Shown: positions 5,175-13,219 of the stretch, one piece after another | Layout of the letters: every line of letters starts with the position of its first letter | How positions within the stretch are numbered: the first letter of the stretch is position 1 | Source: an uncultured Eubacteriales bacterium | GTDB taxonomy: Bacteria > Bacillota > Clostridia > Oscillospirales > Acutalibacteraceae | Assembly: GCA_900321905.1 (NCBI GenBank) | Contig: ONXZ01000011.1 | Coordinates: 1 to 14,755, forward strand | Length of the DNA: 14,755 bases | Direction: 5' to 3' | Position numbers and translations under genes: made by a program | Notes under the pieces: generated by a model | What the model saw: the letters and a program-made list of their open reading frames with translations, nothing else | Told to the model about the DNA's origin: nothing | Databases searched by the model: none

Positions 5175-6117
5175 TTTTTAACTCCTCAAATTTAGTTTGC
5201 ACACCGCAGGAATCAAGGCTGAACTCCCTGCCTGCAAGATAGTCAAGGCAGCCCGAATCGCCGACAAAATCGAATTTAACCTTGTATGCGCAGAGTTCCT
5301 GACGGTATCTGCCGTGAGTCTTGCCGTACTTGCCGTCGCCGAGCAGAGGGTGACCGATTGCGGCAAGTTGCGCCCTGATTTGGTGTGTTCTGCCGGTAAG
5401 CAGTTCAATTTCAAGCATGGTGAAGTCGCCTGCCGTATCAAGCACGCGGTACTTTGTTTCTATACGCTTTGCGCCGTCACAAGCGCTGTCAAGCACCTTA
5501 ACCATATTTTTGCGCTCGTCTTTGATAAGATACGCAGTCAGCGTGTCCTGTTGTTTTTCAAACTTGCCGCTCGCAATCGTGAGGTAGTATTTGCCGACCT
5601 CGCGATTTTTTATTTTTGCCGTAAGCAAGCGCAGAGCCGCAGCGTTTTTTGCGCCGATAACTATGCCTGCCGTGTTGCGATCAATACGGTTTGCAAGCGC
5701 AGGAGCAAATGAGTTTTCACTATCAGGTGAATACTCTCTTTTTTCATAAAGATAACGCTTGAGCGAGGAGAGCAGAGTGTTGACATACTCCCTGCCGTCA
5801 GGATGACAGAGCATACCTTGCGGCTTGTTGAGCAGGATAATATTGTCGTCCTCAAAAACTATATCTATGTCCTTTGGCGCTTTGAGAAAATCGTAATGCA
5901 CCTTCTTTTCTCTGAGCATATCATCGTTAATGTAGAGGTCGATAACATCACCTTCGCGCAGTATTTGTTCAGGAGTGCAGCGCTTGCGGTTTACTTTAAT
6001 ATTCTTTTTTCTTATTTGCTTGAACATCATCGACTTAGGCAGAGATTCAAACGTTTTTTGCAAAAATCTGTCAAGTCGCTGACCCTCATCATTTTTTGTA
6101 ACTGTTAATGATTTCAT
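5164..6117 (-). CDS. RluA-family 23S rRNA pseudouridine synthase (RluC/RluD-like)
   Basis: This enzyme isomerises specific uridines in rRNA to pseudouridine, in the cytoplasm. The N-terminal ~60 residues form an S4 RNA-binding domain (RLDRFLQKTFESLP, IRKKNIKVNRKR, EGDVIDLYI). The catalytic domain follows with FEDDNIILLNKPQGMLCHPDG and the active-site motif NRIDRNTAG, with Asp146 as catalytic nucleophile. The His usual before RxD is Asn here, a variant I believe occurs in Clostridia. The later motif LLTGRTHQIRAQLAAIGHPLLGD is intact. At 317 residues it is full length. ATG at 6117 starts one base after the GH31 stop, with AGGT just inside the end of that gene, so translation is probably coupled. 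The exact target uridine cannot be predicted. Confidence 0.93.
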   Translation of the reverse strand: MKSLTVTKNDEGQRLDRFLQKTFESLPKSMMFKQIRKKNIKVNRKRCTPEQILREGDVIDLYINDDMLREKKVHYDFLKAPKDIDIVFEDDNIILLNKPQGMLCHPDGREYVNTLLSSLKRYLYEKREYSPDSENSFAPALANRIDRNTAGIVIGAKNAAALRLLTAKIKNREVGKYYLTIASGKFEKQQDTLTAYLIKDERKNMVKVLDSACDGAKRIETKYRVLDTAGDFTMLEIELLTGRTHQIRAQLAAIGHPLLGDGKYGKTHGRYRQELCAYKVKFDFVGDSGCLDYLAGREFSLDSCGVQTKFEELKSGR

Positions 6118-6118
6118 A

Positions 6119-8356
6119 CTACCTAATTATTAACTGTCTGCTATCGGCGGCGCAGAGTTCAAACTGCGGTGTGTGCGGGGTGCTGCCCTTGTTCTCAAAA
6201 GACACTTCAACTGTGGTATCAGTGCAGTTTACAGCAATTTCGAGCAGCACGCAGTCGCCGTTTTTATATGCGTTAGTAATGCCGTCATCATCAAAGAATT
6301 CGCTTGTGAATTTGCCGCCTTCAACAGGATAAACAACAAGTTTGCCGTCCATCGGGATAACGCTGCCACCGCGCACAAAACACGGCACGACGTCTGTAGG
6401 CTCGCACGGAGCGTCGGCATACTGACCGCCGACATACTTAACCTCGTCATAGTACCAAATATCGCCCTTTGGCAGATAGACATTTACGCCGTGCATATTT
6501 TCGTCAAACGCAAACGGCACAAGAAGGTCGCGTCCAACCATCATTGCGTGAACATCGTCCTTCAGTTTTTCTTCATCATAATAAAGGAACAGCGGTGCGT
6601 TCATCGGTACATCGTCGCGCACGCACTTGTACGCTGTGCTGTAAAGATACGGCACAAGCGAGCGGCGCTGCTCAAAGAGTTTTTGCACCGCAGGAATAAT
6701 ATCAGGATAACTCCACGGCATTGTTGCAGAGCCGTCTTTGTTCCAGGAATGTATTGTAAAGCGCGGCTCAAATATACCGTGCTGAATCCAGCGAAGCAAA
6801 AGTTCACGCGATGGCATATCGCCCGTAAAGCCGCCGAGGTCGTGGCCGTAAAACATCAGCGAACTTATGGACATTGTGAGTCCGATATTGTGGCAATATT
6901 TGAGGTCTGCAAACTCCGAGCGGTTATCGCCGGACCAGGTCTGTGCAAGTCTGCGAACGGCTGACGAGCCGCTGCGCGTTGAGAGAAACGGACGTAGTTC
7001 AGGGCGTTTTTCAACCTGCGCCTCGTACGAAGCAAGCACCATAAGGTATGTAAGAGTCGGACGCAGGGTGCAGGCTTTTTCGCCGTTCGCGCACACCGCC
7101 TCATCGTCCTTGATATCAAACTCGTTATTGTCGTTCCAGGTGGCGTCAATTCCGAGGTCAAGCAATTTTTCAGTCACCTGCGTTTTCCAGAAATCAAACG
7201 CTTCGGGATTAGTGAAATCGAGGTAACTTCCGCCGCCGTCCCAAAACTGCGTGATATACGGCGTGCCGTCAGGATTTTTGATAAACAGACCCCTGTCGGC
7301 AAGGTCGCTGTACATTGGGTGGTCAATCAAAAACGCCGGCTTGATGTTAGGTATAATATGTATGCCCTCATCTGCAAACTTGCCGACAAACTCCGCAGGG
7401 TTTGGAAATTTATCTGTATTCCAATTAAAAACATAACGGTTATTACCGATTGAAGTGTAACCTGACGAAAGGTAAAATCCGCTGCAGGAAAGACCTGTTT
7501 TGTGTATCATATCGAGGAAACCGTCAAACTCCTCGCTGCTGTTTTCCGCGTCGGTATACGCCATAGTGCTTGCGCAGTAATCAAAACTCCATTTCGGCGG
7601 CAAAATCTGCTTGCCACAAAGGGCGGAAAACTGCTGTACTATCTCAAGTTTAGTGCCAAAAAACACATAATAAACAAGGCAGTTATCCTCTGACTTAAAG
7701 TATTTGTACGGCTCGTAATAGTTATCAACTTCCTTGCCGAAATCGAGGTATGACGTGCAGGAAGTATCATAAAAAATACCGTAAGAGCCGACAGAATTTT
7801 CACATATATAAAACGGAATATGCTTATAAAGCGGGTCGGTACTTTGGGCGTTATAGCCCATGCAGTCAGTTGTTTCAATACGGAATGCCCTGCCCGACTT
7901 ATCTATGCCGCCGCCCTTGTCACCGCAGCCATAGATATGCTCGCCCTCAGCACGCGACACAAAGTGATAAACTCCGCCGCCGAATTCATGCTCAAGGTTA
8001 TATGCAATCGGCGCACGGTCAGCAAAAAGCACGCTGTCGCCCTTATAGTAAGTCAAAAGAAAATTACTTTGATTAACTTTGATTTTAACGCCGCAGGGCA
8101 AGGCAAAAACACCGTCCGTTACAGACGGTGTAATCAACGTAAAGTCCGCAGTATCAATCCTTTTACGCCCTGTGTGCGAAAGGTTGCTCGCAGGGTTTAC
8201 GTTAAAGGTGTTTTGCATTTTTGCGCCCGTTTTATAAACGGCAACGCGTACTGCGCTGTCTGATATAAAATCGAGCCTTGCAGTCGCGCCGTCAGAAGTG
8301 TATTCGACAAACGAATCACCGCGCTCCGACTGCTCAAAACTGTGGTAAAACTTCAT
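6119..8356 (-). CDS. Glycoside hydrolase family 31, probable alpha-glucosidase
   Basis: This retaining glycosidase of family GH31 most likely releases glucose from alpha-linked oligosaccharides. There is no signal peptide, so it should act in the cytoplasm on imported sugars. An N-terminal beta-rich region (about 1-220) precedes the TIM barrel (from about 240, PPKWSFDYCASTMAYTD). The nucleophile lies in GIDATWNDNNEFD (Asp409) and the acid/base in TWSGDNRS (Asp477). Substrate-site signatures FYGHDLGGFTGDMPSRELLLRW and IHSWNKDGS follow, then C-terminal beta domains. At 745 residues it has the usual size. The nucleophile motif has NNEFD where many alpha-glucosidases have MNEP, so linkage specificity (alpha-glucosidase, alpha-xylosidase or transglucosidase) is uncertain. 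Its ATG shares one base with the stop of the esterase gene (TAATG), with GGAG eight bases upstream. Confidence 0.92.
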   Translation of the reverse strand: MKFYHSFEQSERGDSFVEYTSDGATARLDFISDSAVRVAVYKTGAKMQNTFNVNPASNLSHTGRKRIDTADFTLITPSVTDGVFALPCGVKIKVNQSNFLLTYYKGDSVLFADRAPIAYNLEHEFGGGVYHFVSRAEGEHIYGCGDKGGGIDKSGRAFRIETTDCMGYNAQSTDPLYKHIPFYICENSVGSYGIFYDTSCTSYLDFGKEVDNYYEPYKYFKSEDNCLVYYVFFGTKLEIVQQFSALCGKQILPPKWSFDYCASTMAYTDAENSSEEFDGFLDMIHKTGLSCSGFYLSSGYTSIGNNRYVFNWNTDKFPNPAEFVGKFADEGIHIIPNIKPAFLIDHPMYSDLADRGLFIKNPDGTPYITQFWDGGGSYLDFTNPEAFDFWKTQVTEKLLDLGIDATWNDNNEFDIKDDEAVCANGEKACTLRPTLTYLMVLASYEAQVEKRPELRPFLSTRSGSSAVRRLAQTWSGDNRSEFADLKYCHNIGLTMSISSLMFYGHDLGGFTGDMPSRELLLRWIQHGIFEPRFTIHSWNKDGSATMPWSYPDIIPAVQKLFEQRRSLVPYLYSTAYKCVRDDVPMNAPLFLYYDEEKLKDDVHAMMVGRDLLVPFAFDENMHGVNVYLPKGDIWYYDEVKYVGGQYADAPCEPTDVVPCFVRGGSVIPMDGKLVVYPVEGGKFTSEFFDDDGITNAYKNGDCVLLEIAVNCTDTTVEVSFENKGSTPHTPQFELCAADSRQLIIR

Positions 8357-9687
8357 TAAAACGCTCCGTTATCGGCAAAAGTATTTCTGAAAAATTCCTT
8401 TGTTTTAAGCGGCGCAGGACCTGTATGCTCGCTAAAGCACATAGGCATTTTTGCGCCCGGCTCCCACTTAGGGACGGCGTCACAGTTCGGGTCGCCCGTT
8501 TTAACAAAGGCGGTAATGCACTCAATCATCTGGTGAGAGATATCGTAGTCCACTCTGCCAAACGGACGCCAGTTACGTTCAAGAGTTGCAAACGCATACA
8601 TTAAATCGCAAGCGTGCCAAGCGCCCTTTGTGTCGCCCGGTAGGTTACGGTTAAAACTGTAAACGTAGCACTTGTTTTTATGTTCCTCGCAGCGTTTTGC
8701 GTACTGCCTTGTGAAAATTTCAAGCGCTATTGGAACCATATCCGTTTGGGTGATACCGAGGAGAATAGGCACATCGGGGATAGTTTTCATATTGAAATTA
8801 TCCGCGGTGATGAGTTCGCCGTCATATACAGGCAGAGTATAGCGAATGCTCATTTTAAAATCCTTTTGAGCGACAAGCCAAGCGTAGTAGAGAGTTTTAA
8901 CATCGCTCTCTTTGAATTCCTCAAACGTTTCAGCGCCCATTTTGTCCATTACGTTTTCCCAAAACTCACGGGTTTTTTCAGGTTCAAACGGCTTGCCGAG
9001 CGAACGCTGAATTGCTGCGCCTGACATCATAATCGCGTTTTTGTAAAGGCCCTTGACAAGCGGACTTGAAACGAGGAGGTCAACGCTCATTGCACCCGCG
9101 CTCTCGCCCATAATAGTGATGTCGTCAGGGTTGCCGCCAAACTCAGCAATATTTTGCTTAATCCACTTTAAAGCGGCGAGTTGGTCGTACATACCGAAGT
9201 TGCCGCACCTGCCCTTTTCATCAGTAAGGTCAGGGTGCGAACAAAATCCGTAAGGGCCAAGACGGTAGTTGATTGATGCAAAAACAATACCTCTTTCTGC
9301 ATAAACCTTGCCGTTAATGTGACCTTCATCGGAACTGCCGCCGGTAAAACTGCCGCCGTGAATATAAATTAAAACAGGCAGGTTTTCCGCGTTTTTGGGC
9401 ATATCAATATTGAGGAACTGGCAGTCCTCGCTGTATGTAAAGGTCTGTCCGACTCTGAACTCTTTGTGGTAAAACGGATTGCACTCCGCGTCATTTTCAA
9501 ACGCTCTGCGCTGATAGCAGTTTGCGCCGAACTCCGTAGCGTCGTATTCGCCGTCCCACGCGCCGCAAATTTCGGGGTACTCCCACCTGCCTGCTGTGGC
9601 ATAGCGTATGCCTCTGAATTCGACATACTCGCCCATATCAAGACCGCAGATGTCGCCAAGTTTAGTTTTGATTTTTACATTATCCAT
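8356..9687 (-). CDS. Type B carboxylesterase (alpha/beta hydrolase)
   Basis: This serine esterase of the carboxylesterase type B (COesterase) family hydrolyses carboxylic esters. Visible elements are an N-terminal FRGIRYATAGRW segment, SEDCQFLNIDMP, the oxyanion-hole motif YIHGGSFTGGS, and nucleophile elbow GESAG with Ser196. The candidate acid is Asp316 (in GITQTDMVP) and the catalytic His is His358 (GAWHACDLMYAF). At 443 residues it is somewhat shorter than eukaryotic and many bacterial members (about 490-550). ATG at 9687 has GGAG eight bases upstream. An in-frame GTG at 9696 lies in that binding site and is rejected. No signal peptide is seen. It is the first gene of the operon, coupled to the GH31 gene, suggesting removal of acyl groups from imported oligosaccharides. 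That role is inference. Confidence 0.92.
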   Translation of the reverse strand: MDNVKIKTKLGDICGLDMGEYVEFRGIRYATAGRWEYPEICGAWDGEYDATEFGANCYQRRAFENDAECNPFYHKEFRVGQTFTYSEDCQFLNIDMPKNAENLPVLIYIHGGSFTGGSSDEGHINGKVYAERGIVFASINYRLGPYGFCSHPDLTDEKGRCGNFGMYDQLAALKWIKQNIAEFGGNPDDITIMGESAGAMSVDLLVSSPLVKGLYKNAIMMSGAAIQRSLGKPFEPEKTREFWENVMDKMGAETFEEFKESDVKTLYYAWLVAQKDFKMSIRYTLPVYDGELITADNFNMKTIPDVPILLGITQTDMVPIALEIFTRQYAKRCEEHKNKCYVYSFNRNLPGDTKGAWHACDLMYAFATLERNWRPFGRVDYDISHQMIECITAFVKTGDPNCDAVPKWEPGAKMPMCFSEHTGPAPLKTKEFFRNTFADNGAF

Positions 9688-9714
9688 AAATAACACTCCT
9701 TCTAATCAGTTACT

Positions 9715-9743
9715 ATTATAAACTATTAACAAGATAAATTCAA
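9715..9743 (-). promoter_or_regulatory. Housekeeping promoter for the esterase-GH31-rluA operon
   Basis: The minus strand shows TTGAAT (9738-9743), 17 bases, then TATAAT (9715-9720), a near-consensus sigma-A promoter. Transcription would start near 9708, just upstream of the AAGGAG ribosome binding site. It is back to back with the uvrB promoter, whose -35 begins 16 bases away. Confidence 0.8.
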
Positions 9744-9746
9744 TCG

Positions 9747-9774
9747 CAAAGTTAAAACTTGAAAAGAAACTTTG
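9747..9774. repeat. Nested inverted repeats between divergent promoters, possible operator
   Basis: CAAAGTT (9747-9753) and AACTTTG (9768-9774) form a 28-base inverted repeat centred on the uvrB -35 element. Inside it AAGTT-AA-AACTT (9749-9760) forms a smaller palindrome. The arms lie just upstream of the opposite -35. A dimeric regulator could act on both promoters, but no regulator gene is present here. The repeat is AT-rich and may be chance. Confidence 0.35.
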
Positions 9775-9787
9775 ATTATTGTATAAT
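9759..9787 (+). promoter_or_regulatory. Housekeeping promoter for uvrB-MATE-uvrA
   Basis: TTGAAA (9759-9764), 17 bases, then TATAAT (9782-9787) is close to the sigma-A consensus. Transcription should start near 9794-9795, giving a leader of about 27 bases. No GAAC-N4-GTTC LexA-type box overlaps it. Confidence 0.82.
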
Positions 9788-9821
9788 ATAATGAATATCA
9801 AAAATCGGGAAAATAATTTAT

Positions 9822-11780
9822 ATGGACAGATTTAAACTTGTAAGTGAATACAAGCCGACAGGCGACCAGCCACAGGCTATTGAAAAACTCGCGGAGGGAG
9901 TACTTCGCGGCGACAAAGAGCAGACGCTGATGGGCGTTACGGGTTCCGGCAAAACCTTCACAATGGCTAACATTATTGAGAAAGTCAACCGCCCTACCCT
10001 TGTACTTGCACACAACAAAACGCTTGCAGCGCAACTTTGCAGCGAGTTCAAGGAGTTCTTCCCCGAAAACGCTGTTGAATACTTTGTAAGTTACTACGAC
10101 TACTATCAACCTGAAGCATATGTTCCTACCACCGACACCTATATTGAAAAAGACAGCGCAGTTAACGACGAGATTGACAAACTGCGCCATTCGGCGACTG
10201 CTGCTTTGTCTGAAAGGCGCGACGTGATTATAGTTGCGTCTGTGTCGTGCATTTACTCAATCGGCGACCCTGTTGACTACAAAAACATGGTTATATCGCT
10301 GCGCACAGGTATGCAGAAAGACCGTGACGAGATTATTGCAAAACTTGTGGAAATTCAGTACGAGCGCAACGACATAAACTTTGTGCGCAACAAGTTCAGA
10401 GTACGCGGTGACACGCTTGAAATCTTCCCCGCCGGCAGTAACGGCAACGCTATCCGCGTTGAGTTTTTCGGTGATGAGATTGACAGAATCACCGAGATTA
10501 ACCCTCTCACAGGTAAGGTAGAGGGCGTGCTGTCAAGCGCTGTTGTGTATCCTGCTTCGCTTTACGTTGTAAGCCAGGACAAACTCAAAATCGCGATGGA
10601 CGAAATCTATAACGAAATGGTTGAGCGCGTGCAGTATTTTGAGGAAAAAGGCAAGTTGCTTGAAGCACAGAGAATTCGTGAGCGCACGATGAACGACCTT
10701 GAAATGCTGCAGGAAACAGGCTTTTGCAAGGGTATTGAAAACTACTCGCGCGTTATGAGCGGCAGAGCGCCGGGCGCAGCGCCGTTTACACTGCTTGACT
10801 ACTTCCCGGACGACTTTCTTATGTTTGTTGACGAGAGCCACGTTATGCTGCCGCAGATACACGGTATGTACGGCGGCGACCATTCGCGCAAAAAGAGCCT
10901 TATCGACTTCGGCTTCCGTCTGCCGTCTGCGTTTGACAACAGGCCGCTGACATTTGACGAGTTTTACGGTAAAGTTAATCAAGTAATATTTACATCTGCA
11001 ACGCCTGCCGAGTTTGAAAAGGAAAAAAGCATGCAGGTTGTTGAGCAGGTTATCAGACCGACAGGTCTGCTTGACCCGAACATTGTTGTTAAACCGACTG
11101 ACGACCAGATGGACGACCTTGTGAGCGAAATCAACCTGCGTACAGAGCGCGGCGAGCGCGTGCTTGTTACAACTCTCACCAAGAAAATGGCTGAGGATTT
11201 GACCGCTTACCTTGAAGGATTTGAAATCAAAGTGCGCTATATGCACCACGATATTGACACGATTGAGCGTATGGAAATTATACGCGATTTGCGACTTGGC
11301 AACTTTGATGTGCTTGTCGGAATCAACCTGCTGCGCGAAGGTCTTGACATACCCGAAGTGTCGCTTGTGGCAATTCTTGACGCTGACAAAGAGGGATTTT
11401 TGCGCAGTGAAACATCGCTTGTGCAGACAATCGGACGCGCGGCGCGTAACGAAAACGGCGAGGTTATTATGTACGCCGACAGCGTAACGCCGTCTATGGA
11501 GCGCGCTATCAGCGAAACTCTGCGCCGCCGCGGTATACAGGAAGCGTACAACGAAGCGCACGGAATAAAACCGCAGACAATCAAAAAAGACGTGCGTGAA
11601 ATCATTGAGATTACAAGCAAAGAAAATCTTGACTCACGCGGCAAGCGTATGACCGCAAAAGAGCGCAAGGTTATGATTGAAAAACTCACGCGTGAAATGA
11701 AAGAAGCGGCAAGAATGCTTGAATTTGAACACGCTGCCTTCCTGCGTGACAAGATTATGGAACTATCTGACGAAAACTGA
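9822..11780 (+). CDS. uvrB: UvrB, excinuclease ABC subunit B
   Basis: UvrB is the damage-verifying helicase-like subunit of nucleotide excision repair. It is loaded onto DNA by UvrA and recruits UvrC. The Walker A motif is GVTGSGKT (residues 38-45). The beta-hairpin that clamps damaged DNA contains [12 protein letters not shown], and the DEXH-like motif DESHVMLPQ starts at Asp337. Helicase motifs [12 protein letters not shown] and TIGRAARN are present, and the C-terminal UVR motif that contacts UvrC is [21 protein letters not shown]. At 652 residues it is complete. ATG at 9822 begins the conserved [14 protein letters not shown] segment. The ribosome binding site is weak (CGGGA about 12 bases upstream). 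It leads a cluster with a MATE gene and uvrA. Confidence 0.98.
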   Translation: MDRFKLVSEYKPTGDQPQAIEKLAEGVLRGDKEQTLMGVTGSGKTFTMANIIEKVNRPTLVLAHNKTLAAQLCSEFKEFFPENAVEYFVSYYDYYQPEAYVPTTDTYIEKDSAVNDEIDKLRHSATAALSERRDVIIVASVSCIYSIGDPVDYKNMVISLRTGMQKDRDEIIAKLVEIQYERNDINFVRNKFRVRGDTLEIFPAGSNGNAIRVEFFGDEIDRITEINPLTGKVEGVLSSAVVYPASLYVVSQDKLKIAMDEIYNEMVERVQYFEEKGKLLEAQRIRERTMNDLEMLQETGFCKGIENYSRVMSGRAPGAAPFTLLDYFPDDFLMFVDESHVMLPQIHGMYGGDHSRKKSLIDFGFRLPSAFDNRPLTFDEFYGKVNQVIFTSATPAEFEKEKSMQVVEQVIRPTGLLDPNIVVKPTDDQMDDLVSEINLRTERGERVLVTTLTKKMAEDLTAYLEGFEIKVRYMHHDIDTIERMEIIRDLRLGNFDVLVGINLLREGLDIPEVSLVAILDADKEGFLRSETSLVQTIGRAARNENGEVIMYADSVTPSMERAISETLRRRGIQEAYNEAHGIKPQTIKKDVREIIEITSKENLDSRGKRMTAKERKVMIEKLTREMKEAARMLEFEHAAFLRDKIMELSDEN

Positions 11781-11798
11781 TATAACAAAACTTTAACT

Positions 11799-13205
11799 AT
11801 GGCAAAACTCTTTAACGATAAAAACTTTTGGAAAAAGACTGCCGGACTTGCTTTGCCTGTGGCAATGCAGAATATGCTGACAAGTTCGTTTACGCTCGTC
11901 GACACTCTGCTTGTCAGCCGCCTCGGCGACAAATCGCTTGCTGCGGTCGGTATGGCAGGTCAGTGGGGCTGGCTGATGAATATGATTATATTCGGCATCT
12001 GCTCCGCTACAGGTGTGTTTGTGTCGCAGTACTGGGGCGTTAAGGATAAAAAGAACATACACGTTACAATGGGTATTTCGCTCACGATATCGCTTGCGGT
12101 ATCGGCAGTGTTTTTTGCGCTCAGTTTCTTCGCTCCGAACAGCGTTATACACCTGTTTAACAGCAATAAAGGCGTAATTGACGAGGGCAGCAAATACCTT
12201 GTTATAATTGCATTTTCATACCCTGCTGTTGCAATTACCAACATACTATCGGTGGTGCTACGTTCTACTGAAAAAGTGCGACTGCCGATGTACATTTCGG
12301 CAATCACAACGGTGCTGAATATCGGACTTGACTACTGTATGATTTTTGGCAATTTCGGTTTCAGAAAAATGGGTATCAGCGGCGCGGCGCTTGCAACATT
12401 AATATCCGCATGGGTTGGCGTTATTGTGCTTATATTGCTGTCGCTTGCGCAAAAGAACATAATCATCGCGCCTGTCAAAGACGTGTTCAGCATTAAAAAG
12501 CAAAACGTTGCAGCGTTTTCAAAAAAGGCAATCCCTGTAATCCTCAACGAATCGCTGTGGGGCGGCGGAACCTTTCTGTACACGCTCATTTTCTCCAATA
12601 TGGGTTACGAATACTATGCGGCAATCACGATACTCAAGAGTTTTGAAAACATCGAGTATGTGTTTTTTATAGGACTCTGCAACGCGAGCGCGGTTATGAT
12701 TGGCAAGTCTGTCGGCAAAGGCGAAATTGAGCGCGGTCTGACCGACTCCAGGCGGTTTATGATTATTGTGCCTGCGGCGTCTGTACTAATCGGAATAATT
12801 GCGATTATTTTCCGTGCGCCGCTTGTTAACATATTTGATATGGGCAACAACATCAGCCAATTGACGATAACAACTGCGATACAACTGATTGTAATTTACT
12901 CGATTGAACTGCCGATGAGGACGCTCGGCTACACTATGATTGTTGGTATTCTCCGTGCAGGCGGCGACACTTTGAGCGCCGCTAAATACGACCTTGCGTC
13001 GCTGTGGCTGTTTTCGCTGCCTGCAACCGTGATAGCGGCGTATGTGCTGAAACTGCCGTTCATATGGTGCTACATCGTAATGTTTGCGTTTGAGGATTAC
13101 ATCAAAATCTTCTTTACAATACGCAGATACAAAACAAAAAAATGGATTTTGCCTGTCACAACAGAAGGTAAAATCGGACTTGACAAATATTTGACCACAC
13201 ACTGA
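11799..13205 (+). CDS. MATE-family multidrug/cation antiporter
   Basis: This is an integral membrane exporter of the MATE family, which extrudes drugs or metabolites using a Na+ or H+ gradient. The 468 residues carry about twelve hydrophobic helices in two homologous halves. The first helix region has [20 protein letters not shown] and [15 protein letters not shown], the typical MATE N-terminal pattern. The second half repeats the fold, beginning near [17 protein letters not shown] late segment, GILRAGGDT, is also characteristic. The gene begins 18 bases after uvrB, and no clear Shine-Dalgarno is seen before ATG 11799, so it may depend on read-through or coupling with uvrB. It lies between uvrB and uvrA, which are often neighbours. 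The substrate is unknown. Any link to DNA-damaging compounds is inference. Confidence 0.93.
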   Translation: MAKLFNDKNFWKKTAGLALPVAMQNMLTSSFTLVDTLLVSRLGDKSLAAVGMAGQWGWLMNMIIFGICSATGVFVSQYWGVKDKKNIHVTMGISLTISLAVSAVFFALSFFAPNSVIHLFNSNKGVIDEGSKYLVIIAFSYPAVAITNILSVVLRSTEKVRLPMYISAITTVLNIGLDYCMIFGNFGFRKMGISGAALATLISAWVGVIVLILLSLAQKNIIIAPVKDVFSIKKQNVAAFSKKAIPVILNESLWGGGTFLYTLIFSNMGYEYYAAITILKSFENIEYVFFIGLCNASAVMIGKSVGKGEIERGLTDSRRFMIIVPAASVLIGIIAIIFRAPLVNIFDMGNNISQLTITTAIQLIVIYSIELPMRTLGYTMIVGILRAGGDTLSAAKYDLASLWLFSLPATVIAAYVLKLPFIWCYIVMFAFEDYIKIFFTIRRYKTKKWILPVTTEGKIGLDKYLTTH

Positions 13206-13219
13206 AAAGGTGAAATAAT

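Noticed and set aside
9694..9696. GTG start for the carboxylesterase
   Set aside because: The codon overlaps the GGAG site that is ideally spaced for ATG 9687.
9697..9821. LexA/DinR box controlling uvrB
   Set aside because: No GAAC-N4-GTTC or close variant is found in the intergenic region on either strand.
10533..11561. Long open frame (342 codons) on the minus strand inside uvrB
   Set aside because: It is fully antisense to strongly conserved UvrB sequence, lacks a recognisable domain or ribosome binding site, and arises from codon bias. The same applies to 3273-3986 (minus), 5197-5712 (plus) and 13508-13981 (minus).
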